A stretch of DNA of 64,000 bases from Pseudonocardiales bacterium (GTDB lineage Bacteria; Actinomycetota; Actinomycetes; Mycobacteriales; Pseudonocardiaceae): contig JAFAPC010000176.1 of assembly GCA_019247305.1 (NCBI GenBank), positions 24,769-88,768 of the forward strand, written 5' to 3'. Shown piece by piece: positions 48,323 to 56,443 of this stretch. The notes below the pieces were generated by a model. It saw only the letters and a list, made by a program, of their open reading frames with translations. It ran no database searches and had not been told where the DNA came from. The position numbers were made by a program, and so were the translations under genes. Every line of letters begins with the position of its first letter. Position 1 is the stretch's first letter.

Positions 48323-49117
48323 ATGCGCGCGCTGCGGGTAGCCGGTCTGGGGATCGACGGCCGCACGGTCATCGTGGAGACCCTCACCCAGCGGCCCGGC
48401 GAGCGCCGGGAGCGGTTCGCCTTGCCGGTGGACGACACCCTGCAGGCAGCGCTGCGGGGTGATCTCGCGTGCCTCAGCCAGGTCGAGTGCGAGCCGGAGA
48501 ACCAGATGCGACCCCGTGAGATCCAAGCGCGGATCAGGGCCGGAGCGTCCGTGGAGGAGGTGGCTGCGGCCGGTGGCGCGCCCAGCGAGCGGATCGAGCG
48601 GTTCGCCTACCCGGTGCTGTTGGAGCGCTCCCGCATGGCCCAGCTGGCCCAGCAGGCCCACCCGGTGCGCGCTGACGGACCCGATGTGCGCACTTTGGCG
48701 GAGGTCGTCACCGAGACGTTTCGCCAGCGGGGTCACGACGTCGGCTCAGTGACCTGGGACTCCCGACGCGGTGAAGACGGCATGTGGGTGGTGGCGCTGC
48801 ACTGGCGGGCCGGTCGGTCGGAGAACCGGGCGCAGTGGACGTTTCACCCCGGCGCGCACGGCGGCACCGTCACCGCGATCGACGACCACGCCACCGACCT
48901 GATCGATCCGCGACCAGCCGTGCCGCTGCGGACCGTTCCTCCGGTGGCTGAGGATCTTCCAGCGGCGGAGGATCCTCCGGTGGCGCAGGAGCAGCCCACG
49001 CCCCAGGCAGTGCCCGACACGCCGTACCACCCTCCCGCCGCACGCCCCCGCAAACCCCGCGCGATGGTCCCCTCCTGGGAAGATGTCCTCCTCGGAGTCC
49101 GCTCCCCGCATCCCTGA
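48323..49117 (+). CDS. sepH: Cell division protein SepH
   Basis: 264 residues from the ATG at 48323, eight bases after GGGAGG. SepH (DUF3071 domain) binds FtsZ and promotes filament assembly at septa in actinomycetes. The N-terminal domain has MRALRVAGLGIDGRTVIVET, then QMRPREIQARIRAGASVEEVA with the predicted helix-turn-helix involved in FtsZ binding, and RIERFAYPVLLERSRMAQLA. The middle has the conserved SVTWDSRRGEDGMWVV. The tail is Pro-rich with KPRAMVPSWEDVLLGVRS at the end, the conserved closing motif. Context after serC agrees with the mycobacterial order. Confidence 0.93.
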   Translation: MRALRVAGLGIDGRTVIVETLTQRPGERRERFALPVDDTLQAALRGDLACLSQVECEPENQMRPREIQARIRAGASVEEVAAAGGAPSERIERFAYPVLLERSRMAQLAQQAHPVRADGPDVRTLAEVVTETFRQRGHDVGSVTWDSRRGEDGMWVVALHWRAGRSENRAQWTFHPGAHGGTVTAIDDHATDLIDPRPAVPLRTVPPVAEDLPAAEDPPVAQEQPTPQAVPDTPYHPPAARPRKPRAMVPSWEDVLLGVRSPHP

Positions 49118-49249
49118 CCCCTCCCCTCCCGCCTGGCCGCAGGCTCAGCAGCGCTCCCGGGCGCGCATCACCCCACAGAGCCAACTGAATGCGCTGAGTA
49201 AGAGGAAATTGGGTGCTTCAGCGTGGGAGTGGCGGTTAGCGTGGTAGCG

Positions 49250-51034
49250 ATGAGTGCTCACGTCTCGCTGGCTGTGCTGGGGCGGCTGGCACCCTATATC
49301 CGGCCAGTGCTCGGGCGGCTGCTGGGCGCGGTTGCCGCGGCGCTGGGCGCGATGCTGGCCGGGCTGGGAATCCCGTTGCTGATCCAGCGCATCGTCGATG
49401 GCCCGGTCGCCCACCAGGACCGCTGCGCGCTGGTGCTGCTGTCGGGTGGAGTGCTTGCGCTGGGGATGATCGAGGCCGGGCTGATCTATTGTCGGCGGAT
49501 GCTGGTGGCCCGCCCGTCCACCGACATCGAGAAACGGATGCGGGCCGACTTCTACTACCACCTGCAGCACCTGCCGGTGGCGTTCCACGACCGCTGGCCC
49601 TCCGGGCAGCTGCTGTCCCGCGCAATCAGCGACCTGACTACGATCCGCCGGTTCGTCGCCTTCTCGGGCATCTTCCTGGTGGTCAATGCGCTGACCGTGC
49701 TCATCGGGTTGGTCGTGCTGCTGGTGATCGCGCCGGTGTTCGGGATGCTCACCGTGATCATGGCAGTACCCATGGTCGTGCTGTGTCAGCGCCACGAGCG
49801 GCGCTACCGGCTGACCGCGCGGCGCGCCCAGGATCAGGTGGGGGACCTGGCGACCATCGTGGAGGAATCCACCCTGGGCATCCGGGTGCTGAAGTCCTTC
49901 GGCCACGGTCCTCGGGCCACCCGGAAATTCCTGGCACAAGCCCGCGAGTTGCGCCGAACCGAGCTGACCAGGGCCTACCTGCTCGCCACGCTCTGGACAT
50001 TGATCATTGCCCTGCCGGAGCTGACGCTGGCCGCGATGCTGGCCATCGGCGGGTATGCGGTAGCGGCCGGATCGCTGTCGTTGGGCACTGTCGTCGGGGC
50101 GGTCACCATTCTCAGCTACCTGCGTTGGCCGCTGGACACGCTGGGCTGGCTGGTGGCCGACACGAGCAACGCCGCCGCGGCGAGTGCCCGGTACTGGGAA
50201 GTACGCGACAGCGTCACCGCGGTGGCCGACCCGCCGGCGCCCCGGCCGCCGGCTCATCCGGTGCGCGGCGCACTGCAGCTGGAGGGGGTGCGCTTCCAGT
50301 ACCCGGGAGCCGGCACCGAGGTACTGCGCGGGGTGGACCTGGAGATTCGGCCGGGCGAGACGGTGGCGCTGGTGGGAGCCACCGGCAGCGGCAAGACCAC
50401 CCTGACCGCGCTGATTCCGCGGCTGGCCGACGTCACCGGGGGCCGGATCCTGCTCGACGGGGTCGACGTGCGGGAGCTCGCCCTGGCGCAGCTGCGCACG
50501 ATTGTGGCGAGCGCCTTCGAGGACGCGGTGCTGTTCTCTGTCTCAGTCCGGGAGAACGTGACGCTCGGCGCGCCGGAGGCAGGCGAGGACGAGGTGCGCC
50601 GCGCGCTGCGGGTGGCGCACGCCGAGGAGTTCGTCGACGCGCTGCCCTGGGGCCTGGATACCCGGATCGGCGAGCGGGGTCTGACGCTGTCCGGCGGGCA
50701 ACGGCAGCGGCTGGCCCTAGCCCGCGCGGTGCTCGGCAACCCAGCGGTGCTCGTGCTTGACGACCCGCTGTCCGCGCTGGACGTGCACACCGAAGCCGAA
50801 GTCGAGGCGGCGCTGCGCCGAGTGCTGCGTGACGTGACAGCGCTGGTGGTGGCGCATCGGCCCTCCACGGTGCGGCTCGCCGACCGGGTGGCACTGCTCG
50901 CCGAGGGCCGGATCGCCGCCATGGGTACCCACGCCGAGCTGCTCGCCGAGGTGCCCCGCTACCGCCGGCTGCTGTCCACCCTGGAGGCCCCGGCCCGGCA
51001 CGCGCCCGCCCGGGATGCTGCGGTGCCGCCCTGA
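49250..51034 (+). CDS. ABC exporter half-transporter 1 (degenerate catalytic site)
   Basis: About 594 residues: six membrane spans (1-310) and an ATPase domain (about 335-580). Walker A is GATGSGKTT, the signature LSGGQRQR, and Walker B VLVLDDPLSALD, where Asp replaces the catalytic Glu. Such a replacement is usual for one half of heterodimeric exporters. The ATG at 49250 is my choice; a GTG at 49223 is in frame. The second half-transporter starts 17 bases after the stop, so the pair should form a heterodimer in the cytoplasmic membrane. Substrate is unknown; the nearby IdeR box could point to iron-related export, but that is speculation. Confidence 0.88.
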   Translation: MSAHVSLAVLGRLAPYIRPVLGRLLGAVAAALGAMLAGLGIPLLIQRIVDGPVAHQDRCALVLLSGGVLALGMIEAGLIYCRRMLVARPSTDIEKRMRADFYYHLQHLPVAFHDRWPSGQLLSRAISDLTTIRRFVAFSGIFLVVNALTVLIGLVVLLVIAPVFGMLTVIMAVPMVVLCQRHERRYRLTARRAQDQVGDLATIVEESTLGIRVLKSFGHGPRATRKFLAQARELRRTELTRAYLLATLWTLIIALPELTLAAMLAIGGYAVAAGSLSLGTVVGAVTILSYLRWPLDTLGWLVADTSNAAAASARYWEVRDSVTAVADPPAPRPPAHPVRGALQLEGVRFQYPGAGTEVLRGVDLEIRPGETVALVGATGSGKTTLTALIPRLADVTGGRILLDGVDVRELALAQLRTIVASAFEDAVLFSVSVRENVTLGAPEAGEDEVRRALRVAHAEEFVDALPWGLDTRIGERGLTLSGGQRQRLALARAVLGNPAVLVLDDPLSALDVHTEAEVEAALRRVLRDVTALVVAHRPSTVRLADRVALLAEGRIAAMGTHAELLAEVPRYRRLLSTLEAPARHAPARDAAVPP

Positions 51035-51050
51035 TGACGGCGCTGGCCCG

Positions 51051-52862
51051 ATGACGCAGGCGTGGTGCGGCGTCGCCGCCGAGGACCTCGACACGATCGA
51101 CACCACCACCGGATTGCGGCTGGCTGCCCGGTCCCGCCGGCTGCTCGGCTCGCTGTTACGCCCGCAGCTGTGCCGGGTGAGGGCCGTCTTAGGGCTGATC
51201 GTCACCAACCAGCTCGCGCTGCTGGCCGGCCCACTGCTGATCGCGGTGGTGATCGACCGCGGCATCCCCGCCGCATTGCAAGGCCGGCCCAGCGCGCTGG
51301 CCTGGTGCATCGCCGGCTACACGGTGACCGGAGCGGTCGAGGCGCTGACCGTCGGCGCGTTCCTGCGACTGTCCGGGCAGATCGGGGCCGACCTGCTGCT
51401 GGATCTTCGCGAGCGGATGTTCGCGCAGATCCAGCGGCTGTCTTTGGCCTTCCACGAGCGCTACACGTCGGGACGGGTGATCTCCCGGCTGACCAGCGAC
51501 CTGGACTCCCTGCAGGAAATGCTGGACGAAGAGCTAGACGGATTTTTCGTCTCGCTGTTGTCCGTCCTCGGCATCGGCGCAATGCTGATGGTGCTGGATG
51601 CCCCGCTGGGCCTCCTGGCGCTGGCCGGCTTCATCCCCCTGGGCCTGCTGACTCGCTGGTATCTGCGGCACTCCCAGCACACCTACCGCGTCACCCGCAC
51701 CCGGATCGCCCAGGTGATCGTGCATTTCGTGGAGACCATGAACGGGATCCGCGCGGTGCAGGCATTTCGCCGGCAGCGACGCAACTCCTCGATCATGGAC
51801 GGGCTGAGCGCATCCTTCGCCGACGCCGAAACCGAGGCCCTGCGGCTGACCGCCCGGTTCACCTCAGCCGGAGGGCTAGTCGGGTCCGTGTCCGTGGCGG
51901 TGATCTTGCTGCTCGGTGGGTTGCGGGTCCTTGCCGGCAGCCTGACCCTCGGCGTGCTGGCGGCATTCGTGCTCTACCTGCGCCGGTTTTACGACCCGCT
52001 CGACGAGCTGGCCAGGTGCGCCGACTCCTACTCCTCGGCGGTCGCGGCGCTGGAGAAAATCTCCGGGGTGCTGGAGGAACACCCCACCCTCAGCGACCCC
52101 AGCCAGCCGGTGGCGCTACCCGTCCCCGTGCGCGGCGAGGTGGTCTTCGATCAGGTGCGCTTCTCCTATGGCGGACCCGACGTGCTGCCGCACCTGGATC
52201 TGGTGATACCTGCTGGTCAGACCGTCGCCCTGGTCGGCGCCACCGGGGCCGGCAAGTCGACCGTGGCCAAGCTGCTGGCGCGGTTCTATGATCCGGTAGC
52301 GGGCGCGGTCCGGCTGGACGGGGTCGATCTGCGCTCGGTGGCCGACGCCGACCTGCGCCGGGCCGTGGTGATCCTGACCCAGGAGTCATTCCTGTTCTCC
52401 GGGTCGGTGGCCGACAACATCGCACTCGGCTTGCCCTCAGCGTCCCGCGCGAAGGTAGTGGCAGCCGCCCAGGCGGTGGGGGCCGACGACTTCATTACCG
52501 CGCTGCCCGACGGCTACGACACCGACGTGTGTAAACGCGGTACGCGGCTGTCCGCCGGGCAGCGGCAGCTGGTGTCCTTCGCGCGGGCGCTCCTCGCCAA
52601 TCCCGCGGTGCTGGTGCTCGACGAGGCCACCTCCTCGCTGGACATCCCCGCCGAGCAGGCCGTGCAGGCAGCGCTGGCGACGGTCCTCGCCGGCCGCACT
52701 GCACTGATCATCGCGCACCGGCTGTCCACCGTGCTGGTCGCCGACCGGGTGCTGGTGCTCGCCGACGGCGCTGTGATCGAAGATGGCCCACCCGCGCAGC
52801 TGATCACCACACCGGGAACCTTCGCCGCCCTGCACACCGCCTGGTGCACCGCGCTGGCCTGA
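51051..52862 (+). CDS. ABC exporter half-transporter 2 (canonical catalytic site)
   Basis: About 603 residues from the ATG at 51051, 17 bases after the first half-transporter. The membrane domain has FHERYTSGRVISRLTSDLDS, the coupling region typical of exporters. The ATPase domain has Walker A GATGAGKST, signature LSAGQRQL (Ala in place of the first Gly, as in one half of many heterodimers) and Walker B VLVLDEATSSLD with the catalytic Glu, then an intact switch His (IIAHRLSTV). Together with half 1 this gives one competent and one weakened ATP site. The family includes multidrug and lipid exporters; no substrate gene is adjacent. Confidence 0.9.
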   Translation: MTQAWCGVAAEDLDTIDTTTGLRLAARSRRLLGSLLRPQLCRVRAVLGLIVTNQLALLAGPLLIAVVIDRGIPAALQGRPSALAWCIAGYTVTGAVEALTVGAFLRLSGQIGADLLLDLRERMFAQIQRLSLAFHERYTSGRVISRLTSDLDSLQEMLDEELDGFFVSLLSVLGIGAMLMVLDAPLGLLALAGFIPLGLLTRWYLRHSQHTYRVTRTRIAQVIVHFVETMNGIRAVQAFRRQRRNSSIMDGLSASFADAETEALRLTARFTSAGGLVGSVSVAVILLLGGLRVLAGSLTLGVLAAFVLYLRRFYDPLDELARCADSYSSAVAALEKISGVLEEHPTLSDPSQPVALPVPVRGEVVFDQVRFSYGGPDVLPHLDLVIPAGQTVALVGATGAGKSTVAKLLARFYDPVAGAVRLDGVDLRSVADADLRRAVVILTQESFLFSGSVADNIALGLPSASRAKVVAAAQAVGADDFITALPDGYDTDVCKRGTRLSAGQRQLVSFARALLANPAVLVLDEATSSLDIPAEQAVQAALATVLAGRTALIIAHRLSTVLVADRVLVLADGAVIEDGPPAQLITTPGTFAALHTAWCTALA

Positions 52863-52873
52863 CCCGGACTGGG

Positions 52874-53167
52874 CTACCCCAGCAAGGACAGCAGCAGGAC
52901 GATCCAGGTAAAGGCGATGCCCCCCGCAGCTCCGTAGGCCACCCACCGCCACGTCAGGGCCGCCCGACCCAGCCATATCGATGGCGCCAACCCAGCGGCC
53001 GCCAGCAGGTTCGCCAGCACGACGACGCCGGTGCCGTGCGCGGCCAGCTCCCAGGACAGGCGGAGCAGCGCGACCACGATGATCGGGGCTGCCAGCACGC
53101 TGACGGTGAGGCCGGTTGCCCACGGCGTGGGCTCACCAGGCTGGATACCTGTGCTGCCGCGGTCCAC
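52874..53167 (-). CDS. DUF2537 membrane protein
   Basis: 97 residues, three membrane spans: WATGLTVSVLAAPIIVVAL, then VVVLANLLAAAGLAPSIW, and GAAGGIAFTWIVLLLSLL. Actinobacterial DUF2537 proteins are short, have this arrangement and lie near serC and sepH. The start at 53165-53167 has no strong ribosome site. It is convergent with the ABC exporter, leaving 11 bases between stops. Function unknown. Confidence 0.72.
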   Translation of the reverse strand: MDRGSTGIQPGEPTPWATGLTVSVLAAPIIVVALLRLSWELAAHGTGVVVLANLLAAAGLAPSIWLGRAALTWRWVAYGAAGGIAFTWIVLLLSLLG

Positions 53168-53306
53168 GTCGAGTACCTTAACCGCGGCTTCGTCCGTCTT
53201 ACAGAACGCCGTCGGGCCCGACCGAGACGTCCCGCCAGGGACGTTCCATCGGGCCCGACGTGTTCCAACTGCGTTGCCAGGACTCCCACCACGAAGCCGG
53301 CCTCAC

Positions 53307-53325
53307 TTAAGTTAGGCTAACCTGC
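53307..53325. promoter_or_regulatory. IdeR/DtxR-type iron box
   Basis: The 19 bases TTAAGTTAGGCTAACCTGC match the DtxR/IdeR operator consensus TTAGGTTAGGCTAACCTAA at 16 of 19 positions, with the core TTAGGCTAACCT intact. It lies 17 bases ahead of the plus-strand DUF2530 frame and 140 bases upstream of the minus-strand DUF2537 gene, so either could be repressed by iron-loaded IdeR. Confidence 0.7.
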
Positions 53326-53341
53326 ATCAGCTGTCAATTAG

Positions 53342-53665
53342 GTGCGACGATCCCCGGCATGGGCGCTGGTGCGCAGCCGCTGGTGGTCCGCCGGCTTCCC
53401 CGGCTCAGCCTCCGGTGGTGCGCTACCGTGTTGTGTGCCACCTGCACTGCCCCGCCGCCTTGCCGACCCACGGCCGGTCATCGGCGTCGGCACCTTTCTG
53501 TGGTTCGCTGCCGCAGGGGTGCTGCTGCTCGCGGGCGAGCCACCAGTGTGGGTGTGGGCGTGCCTGACTGGCGGGTTACTCGGGCTGGTCGGCCTTGTGA
53601 TGATTCACTGGCAGCTCAGCGCTACCCGGCGCGGCTCCCGGAGCGCTCCGCGCAACTTGTTCTGA
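53342..53665 (+). CDS. DUF2530 membrane protein
   Basis: Up to 107 residues. The conserved part begins at VPPALPRRLADPRPVIGVG (GTG at 53435), followed by two membrane spans (FLWFAAAGVLLLAGE and WACLTGGLLGLVGLVMI) and a basic end (ATRRGSRSA), as in actinobacterial DUF2530 proteins. The start could be GTG at 53342, 53369 or 53435; none has a clear ribosome site, and the conserved region supports the last. It is downstream of the iron box. Its last 90 bases overlap the opposite-strand gene at 53576. Function unknown. Confidence 0.65.
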   Translation: MRRSPAWALVRSRWWSAGFPGSASGGALPCCVPPALPRRLADPRPVIGVGTFLWFAAAGVLLLAGEPPVWVWACLTGGLLGLVGLVMIHWQLSATRRGSRSAPRNLF

Positions 53666-53890
53666 CCTCTGCGCCCCAGCCGTGACGTCGTGGTCAGCTT
53701 GACCCACCAACACGTCAAGATCATCATAGGGTGACACCTGCCGGACTCGGTCGGCCAGCAGCAGCCAACTGTGCCCGTTGACGCACGAGATGCGCAGCCG
53801 CCCGATGGGCGCACCAGCGCCCTGGAGCCGGAACCTGCCCTCGACGATGGCCGCTAGGCCGCACGTCGGGCAGCACACTACGCCGTTCAT
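53576..53890 (-). CDS. Small CxxC protein, possibly zinc-binding
   Basis: About 104 residues from the ATG at 53888-53890. The first 50 residues have VVCCPTCGLAAIVEGRF and then LRISCVNGHSWLL, a two-part Cys/His arrangement (CxxC, then C-x3-H) as in small actinobacterial zinc-ribbon proteins. The remainder is polar and probably disordered. No ribosome site is visible, and the 3' end overlaps the DUF2530 gene antisense by 90 bases, so the true end or even the gene may be questioned. The motif order is the main support. Confidence 0.5.
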   Translation of the reverse strand: MNGVVCCPTCGLAAIVEGRFRLQGAGAPIGRLRISCVNGHSWLLLADRVRQVSPYDDLDVLVGQADHDVTAGAQRSEQVARSAPGAAPGSAELPVNHHKADQPE

Positions 53891-54223
53891 GGCCGAGAGG
53901 AACGGGCCAACACCGGCGAAGGACATCCCACGCGCTCCCAACCACGGTCATGGCCAACCACGGTCATGGACTGTGCGGCCAGGCAGCCCCGGGCGGGGTG
54001 ACCGCACACCCCTTCCCCGTGCAGTCAGCATTGCACGGAGATCGGTATCCGCACAAGCGGTGAAATAATCATTTTTACCCCGCATACGCGGAGATTACTG
54101 TGCGCTTTGGTCCCTCTTGAGATCCGCATGGCCGACACGAAGACGATCACTGACTCGACGACCGAGCTACCCTTGCCCCAGCCGCCACTGCACCGAACCT
54201 GGGACTACACAGGAGGATCAAGT

Positions 54224-55042
54224 ATGCCGACCCACCACCCCACCGAGGAGGCGACGCCTGAGGGCCAGCTGATCTTCGACGAGAACCTTGCCGAGCAGTT
54301 CGAGGCCAGATACCGTACCCGCGATATCGTCCGTCGCCGCGAGCTAGTCTATCAAGCGCTCGACACGCAGCCCGGCGAGGCGATCCTCGACGTCGGCTGT
54401 GGACCGGGGTTCTTCCTCGCAGAGCTCCTCGGGCAGGTGGGTGCCACGGGATCGCTCGTCGGGGTGGACAGCAGCCCGCAGATGCTCGCGGCTGCCGCAC
54501 GCCGGTGCGCGAGCTCTCGCAACATCACCCTGCACAAGGCGGATGCAACGTCGCTGCCCCTGGCGCGCGCCGAGGTCGATCGCGCGCTTTCAGTGCAGGT
54601 CCTGGAGTACGTCCCCGACGTGGTCGCGGCGCTGGCCGAGTTGTATCGCGTGGTGCGCCCCGGTGGGCGGGTGCTGATCTGGGACATCGACTGGAGCACG
54701 CTGAGCTGGCATTCCGACGATCCCGCTCGGATGGCGCAGGTGTTGCAAGCCTGGGACGAGCACCTCGTCCATCCCTGCCTACCGCGGACGTTGGCCGCTG
54801 CGCTGCGCTCAGGCGGCTTCGCCGATGTCCACACGGTGGGCCATACCTTTGTGACCACCCGGCTGGACCCGGACAGCTTCGCCGCCACGGTCTGCGAGTT
54901 CATCACGCATTTCGTCGCCGGACGATGCGGGCTCACCGAGGCTGATGTCGCCGCCTGGATGGCCGAGCAGCGCCAGCTCGACGAGCGGGGCGAATTCTTC
55001 TTCGCCTGCATCCAGTTCTGCTTCACCGCCCGGCGGCCGTAA
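54224..55042 (+). CDS. SAM-dependent methyltransferase, unknown substrate
   Basis: 272 residues from the ATG at 54224, seven bases after GGAGG. Class I methyltransferase fold: ILDVGCGPGFFLAELLGQVG is SAM motif I, VGVDSSPQMLAAAARRC the acidic-loop part, HKADATSLPLA motif II, and RVVRPGGRVLIWDIDW motif III. The rest is helical. The open frame continues 39 codons upstream without a stop; an ATG at 54128 would add a Pro-rich segment, but the internal site is far better. The gene is convergent with tlpA. Relatives act on quinones, sterols or arsenite; no typical signature for one of these is clear. Confidence 0.82.
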   Translation: MPTHHPTEEATPEGQLIFDENLAEQFEARYRTRDIVRRRELVYQALDTQPGEAILDVGCGPGFFLAELLGQVGATGSLVGVDSSPQMLAAAARRCASSRNITLHKADATSLPLARAEVDRALSVQVLEYVPDVVAALAELYRVVRPGGRVLIWDIDWSTLSWHSDDPARMAQVLQAWDEHLVHPCLPRTLAAALRSGGFADVHTVGHTFVTTRLDPDSFAATVCEFITHFVAGRCGLTEADVAAWMAEQRQLDERGEFFFACIQFCFTARRP

Positions 55043-55235
55043 GCAGCGGACCGCCGTGCCGTGCTGCTCGCCGCGCTGTTTGCCCACGTCGGCGCCCTGG
55101 CATCGGGCGCGCGGCAGGCCCGCCGGTGCAGGCGGTACGCCGTGCGCTGGTCGCAAATGGGGGTGCTCTTGCACGTCCAGGGGTCGCACGGGTTCCTCGC
55201 CGCCAGGGGAGCGCCCGGTAGATGCCCTCGGGGTA

Positions 55236-55835
55236 TTAGGGCTCAGCTGCGATGCGCGCCACCACGGGTTGGAGGTCCGGCGCGCGCAGGGCGTGCAGGA
55301 AGACGGCGGCGACCCGGTGGTGGCGGTCCAGCACGATCGTCAAGGGCACCACCGAACGGGGGACGCCGGCCAGCGCGAACAACGTCCGACCGGGCGGGTC
55401 AAAAATCGACGGATAGGTCAGGCCAAAGTCGCGGGCGAAATCCGCGCCAGCGGCCCGGGCGTCCCGCACGTCGATCCCGAGGAACTGCACGCCCTGGCGC
55501 GCTGTCGCGGTAGCCACTCGGACCAGCTCGGCGGCCTCAGATCGGCACGGCCCGCACCACGAGCCCCAGACGTTGAGCACCACTACCTGGTGGGGGTACC
55601 GCGCCAGCGACACCGTCGTCCCCGGTTCGGTGAGGCTGTCTCCGGACAGCTCACCGACGGTGCCCCGAGCAGCCGGGGGATCGTAGAAGATGTCGGTCTT
55701 TCCGCCGGGGGAGACGAACTCGAAGGTGCCACCGCGGGCCACCGCGCCCGTCCCGGTGGCGCACCCGGTCAGCACCACCGCGGCGGCGCTGGCCAGCAGC
55801 AGCGCTGCGGCCAGCACGACTAGGGCCCGCCTCAT
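55236..55835 (-). CDS. TlpA/ResA-like thioredoxin lipoprotein
   Basis: A 199-residue extracytoplasmic thiol-disulphide protein. The signal region ends in a lipobox-like VVLTGCATG; the thioredoxin fold has the active site NVWGSWCGPCRSEA and the cis-Pro region SVVPLTIVLD. In actinobacteria this gene (Rv0526-like) lies between a phosphoglycerate-mutase-like gene and ccdA-resB-ccsA for cytochrome c maturation. Here the upstream partner overlaps by ATGA, but the ccdA-resB-ccsA genes do not follow; a convergent methyltransferase does. It probably keeps apocytochrome c cysteines reduced, with the other genes elsewhere. Confidence 0.88.
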   Translation of the reverse strand: MRRALVVLAAALLLASAAAVVLTGCATGTGAVARGGTFEFVSPGGKTDIFYDPPAARGTVGELSGDSLTEPGTTVSLARYPHQVVVLNVWGSWCGPCRSEAAELVRVATATARQGVQFLGIDVRDARAAGADFARDFGLTYPSIFDPPGRTLFALAGVPRSVVPLTIVLDRHHRVAAVFLHALRAPDLQPVVARIAAEP

Positions 55836-56443
55836 GCCCGGGCCACCGCAGGTTGGCTGTAGACCACGCTGATCAGTGCCTCATCCTGGAACACCAGGCT
55901 GGTCAACGACGCCAGCGCGCATCGCCGGCGCCGCGGGTCGTGCCAGAGCCGCTGCCCGGCCAGGTGCCGGATGAGCACGCAGATTGGCAGCTGATGGGAC
56001 ACACAGACCGCTTCATGCCCGGCGGCCCGCGCCTGGGCCCGGTACACGGCAGCGAGCATCCGGTCCGCGATCTCCCGGTACGGCTCACCCCAGGACGGCC
56101 GAAACGGGTTGCGCAACGCGAGCCAGTTCCGCGGGTCGCGCAACGCTCCGTCGCCGACCGACACTCGGGCGCCCTCGAAGAGGTTGCCCGCCTCGATCAG
56201 CCCGTCGTCGGTGAGGAGGGTCAGGCCGTGCCGGGCGGCGATCGGCGCCGCGGTCTGCTGCGCCCGCAGCAACGGCGAGGCGACCACGTGCACCACATCG
56301 TGGTCCCCCAGGTGTACGGAGACCAGCTCAGCTTGGCGGACGCCAATGTCGGAAAGCCAGAAACCGGGTAGCCGGCCGTAGAGGATCCCCTCCGGATTGT
56401 GCACGTCGCCGTGCCGCAACAGATGGACCACGGTACGGCTCAT
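55832..56443 (-). CDS. Histidine phosphatase (phosphoglycerate mutase-like)
   Basis: 203 residues. The catalytic RHG triad is in [14 protein letters not shown]; further active-site residues are [24 protein letters not shown] and [14 protein letters not shown] (second His). It is the Rv0525-like member found next to hemL and tlpA in actinobacteria. Both ends overlap neighbours by four bases (hemL upstream at 56440-56443 and tlpA downstream at 55832-55835), so the three genes form a coupled operon. Its true substrate is not known; a true glycolytic mutase is unlikely from length. Confidence 0.88.
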   Translation of the reverse strand: MSRTVVHLLRHGDVHNPEGILYGRLPGFWLSDIGVRQAELVSVHLGDHDVVHVVASPLLRAQQTAAPIAARHGLTLLTDDGLIEAGNLFEGARVSVGDGALRDPRNWLALRNPFRPSWGEPYREIADRMLAAVYRAQARAAGHEAVCVSHQLPICVLIRHLAGQRLWHDPRRRRCALASLTSLVFQDEALISVVYSQPAVARA

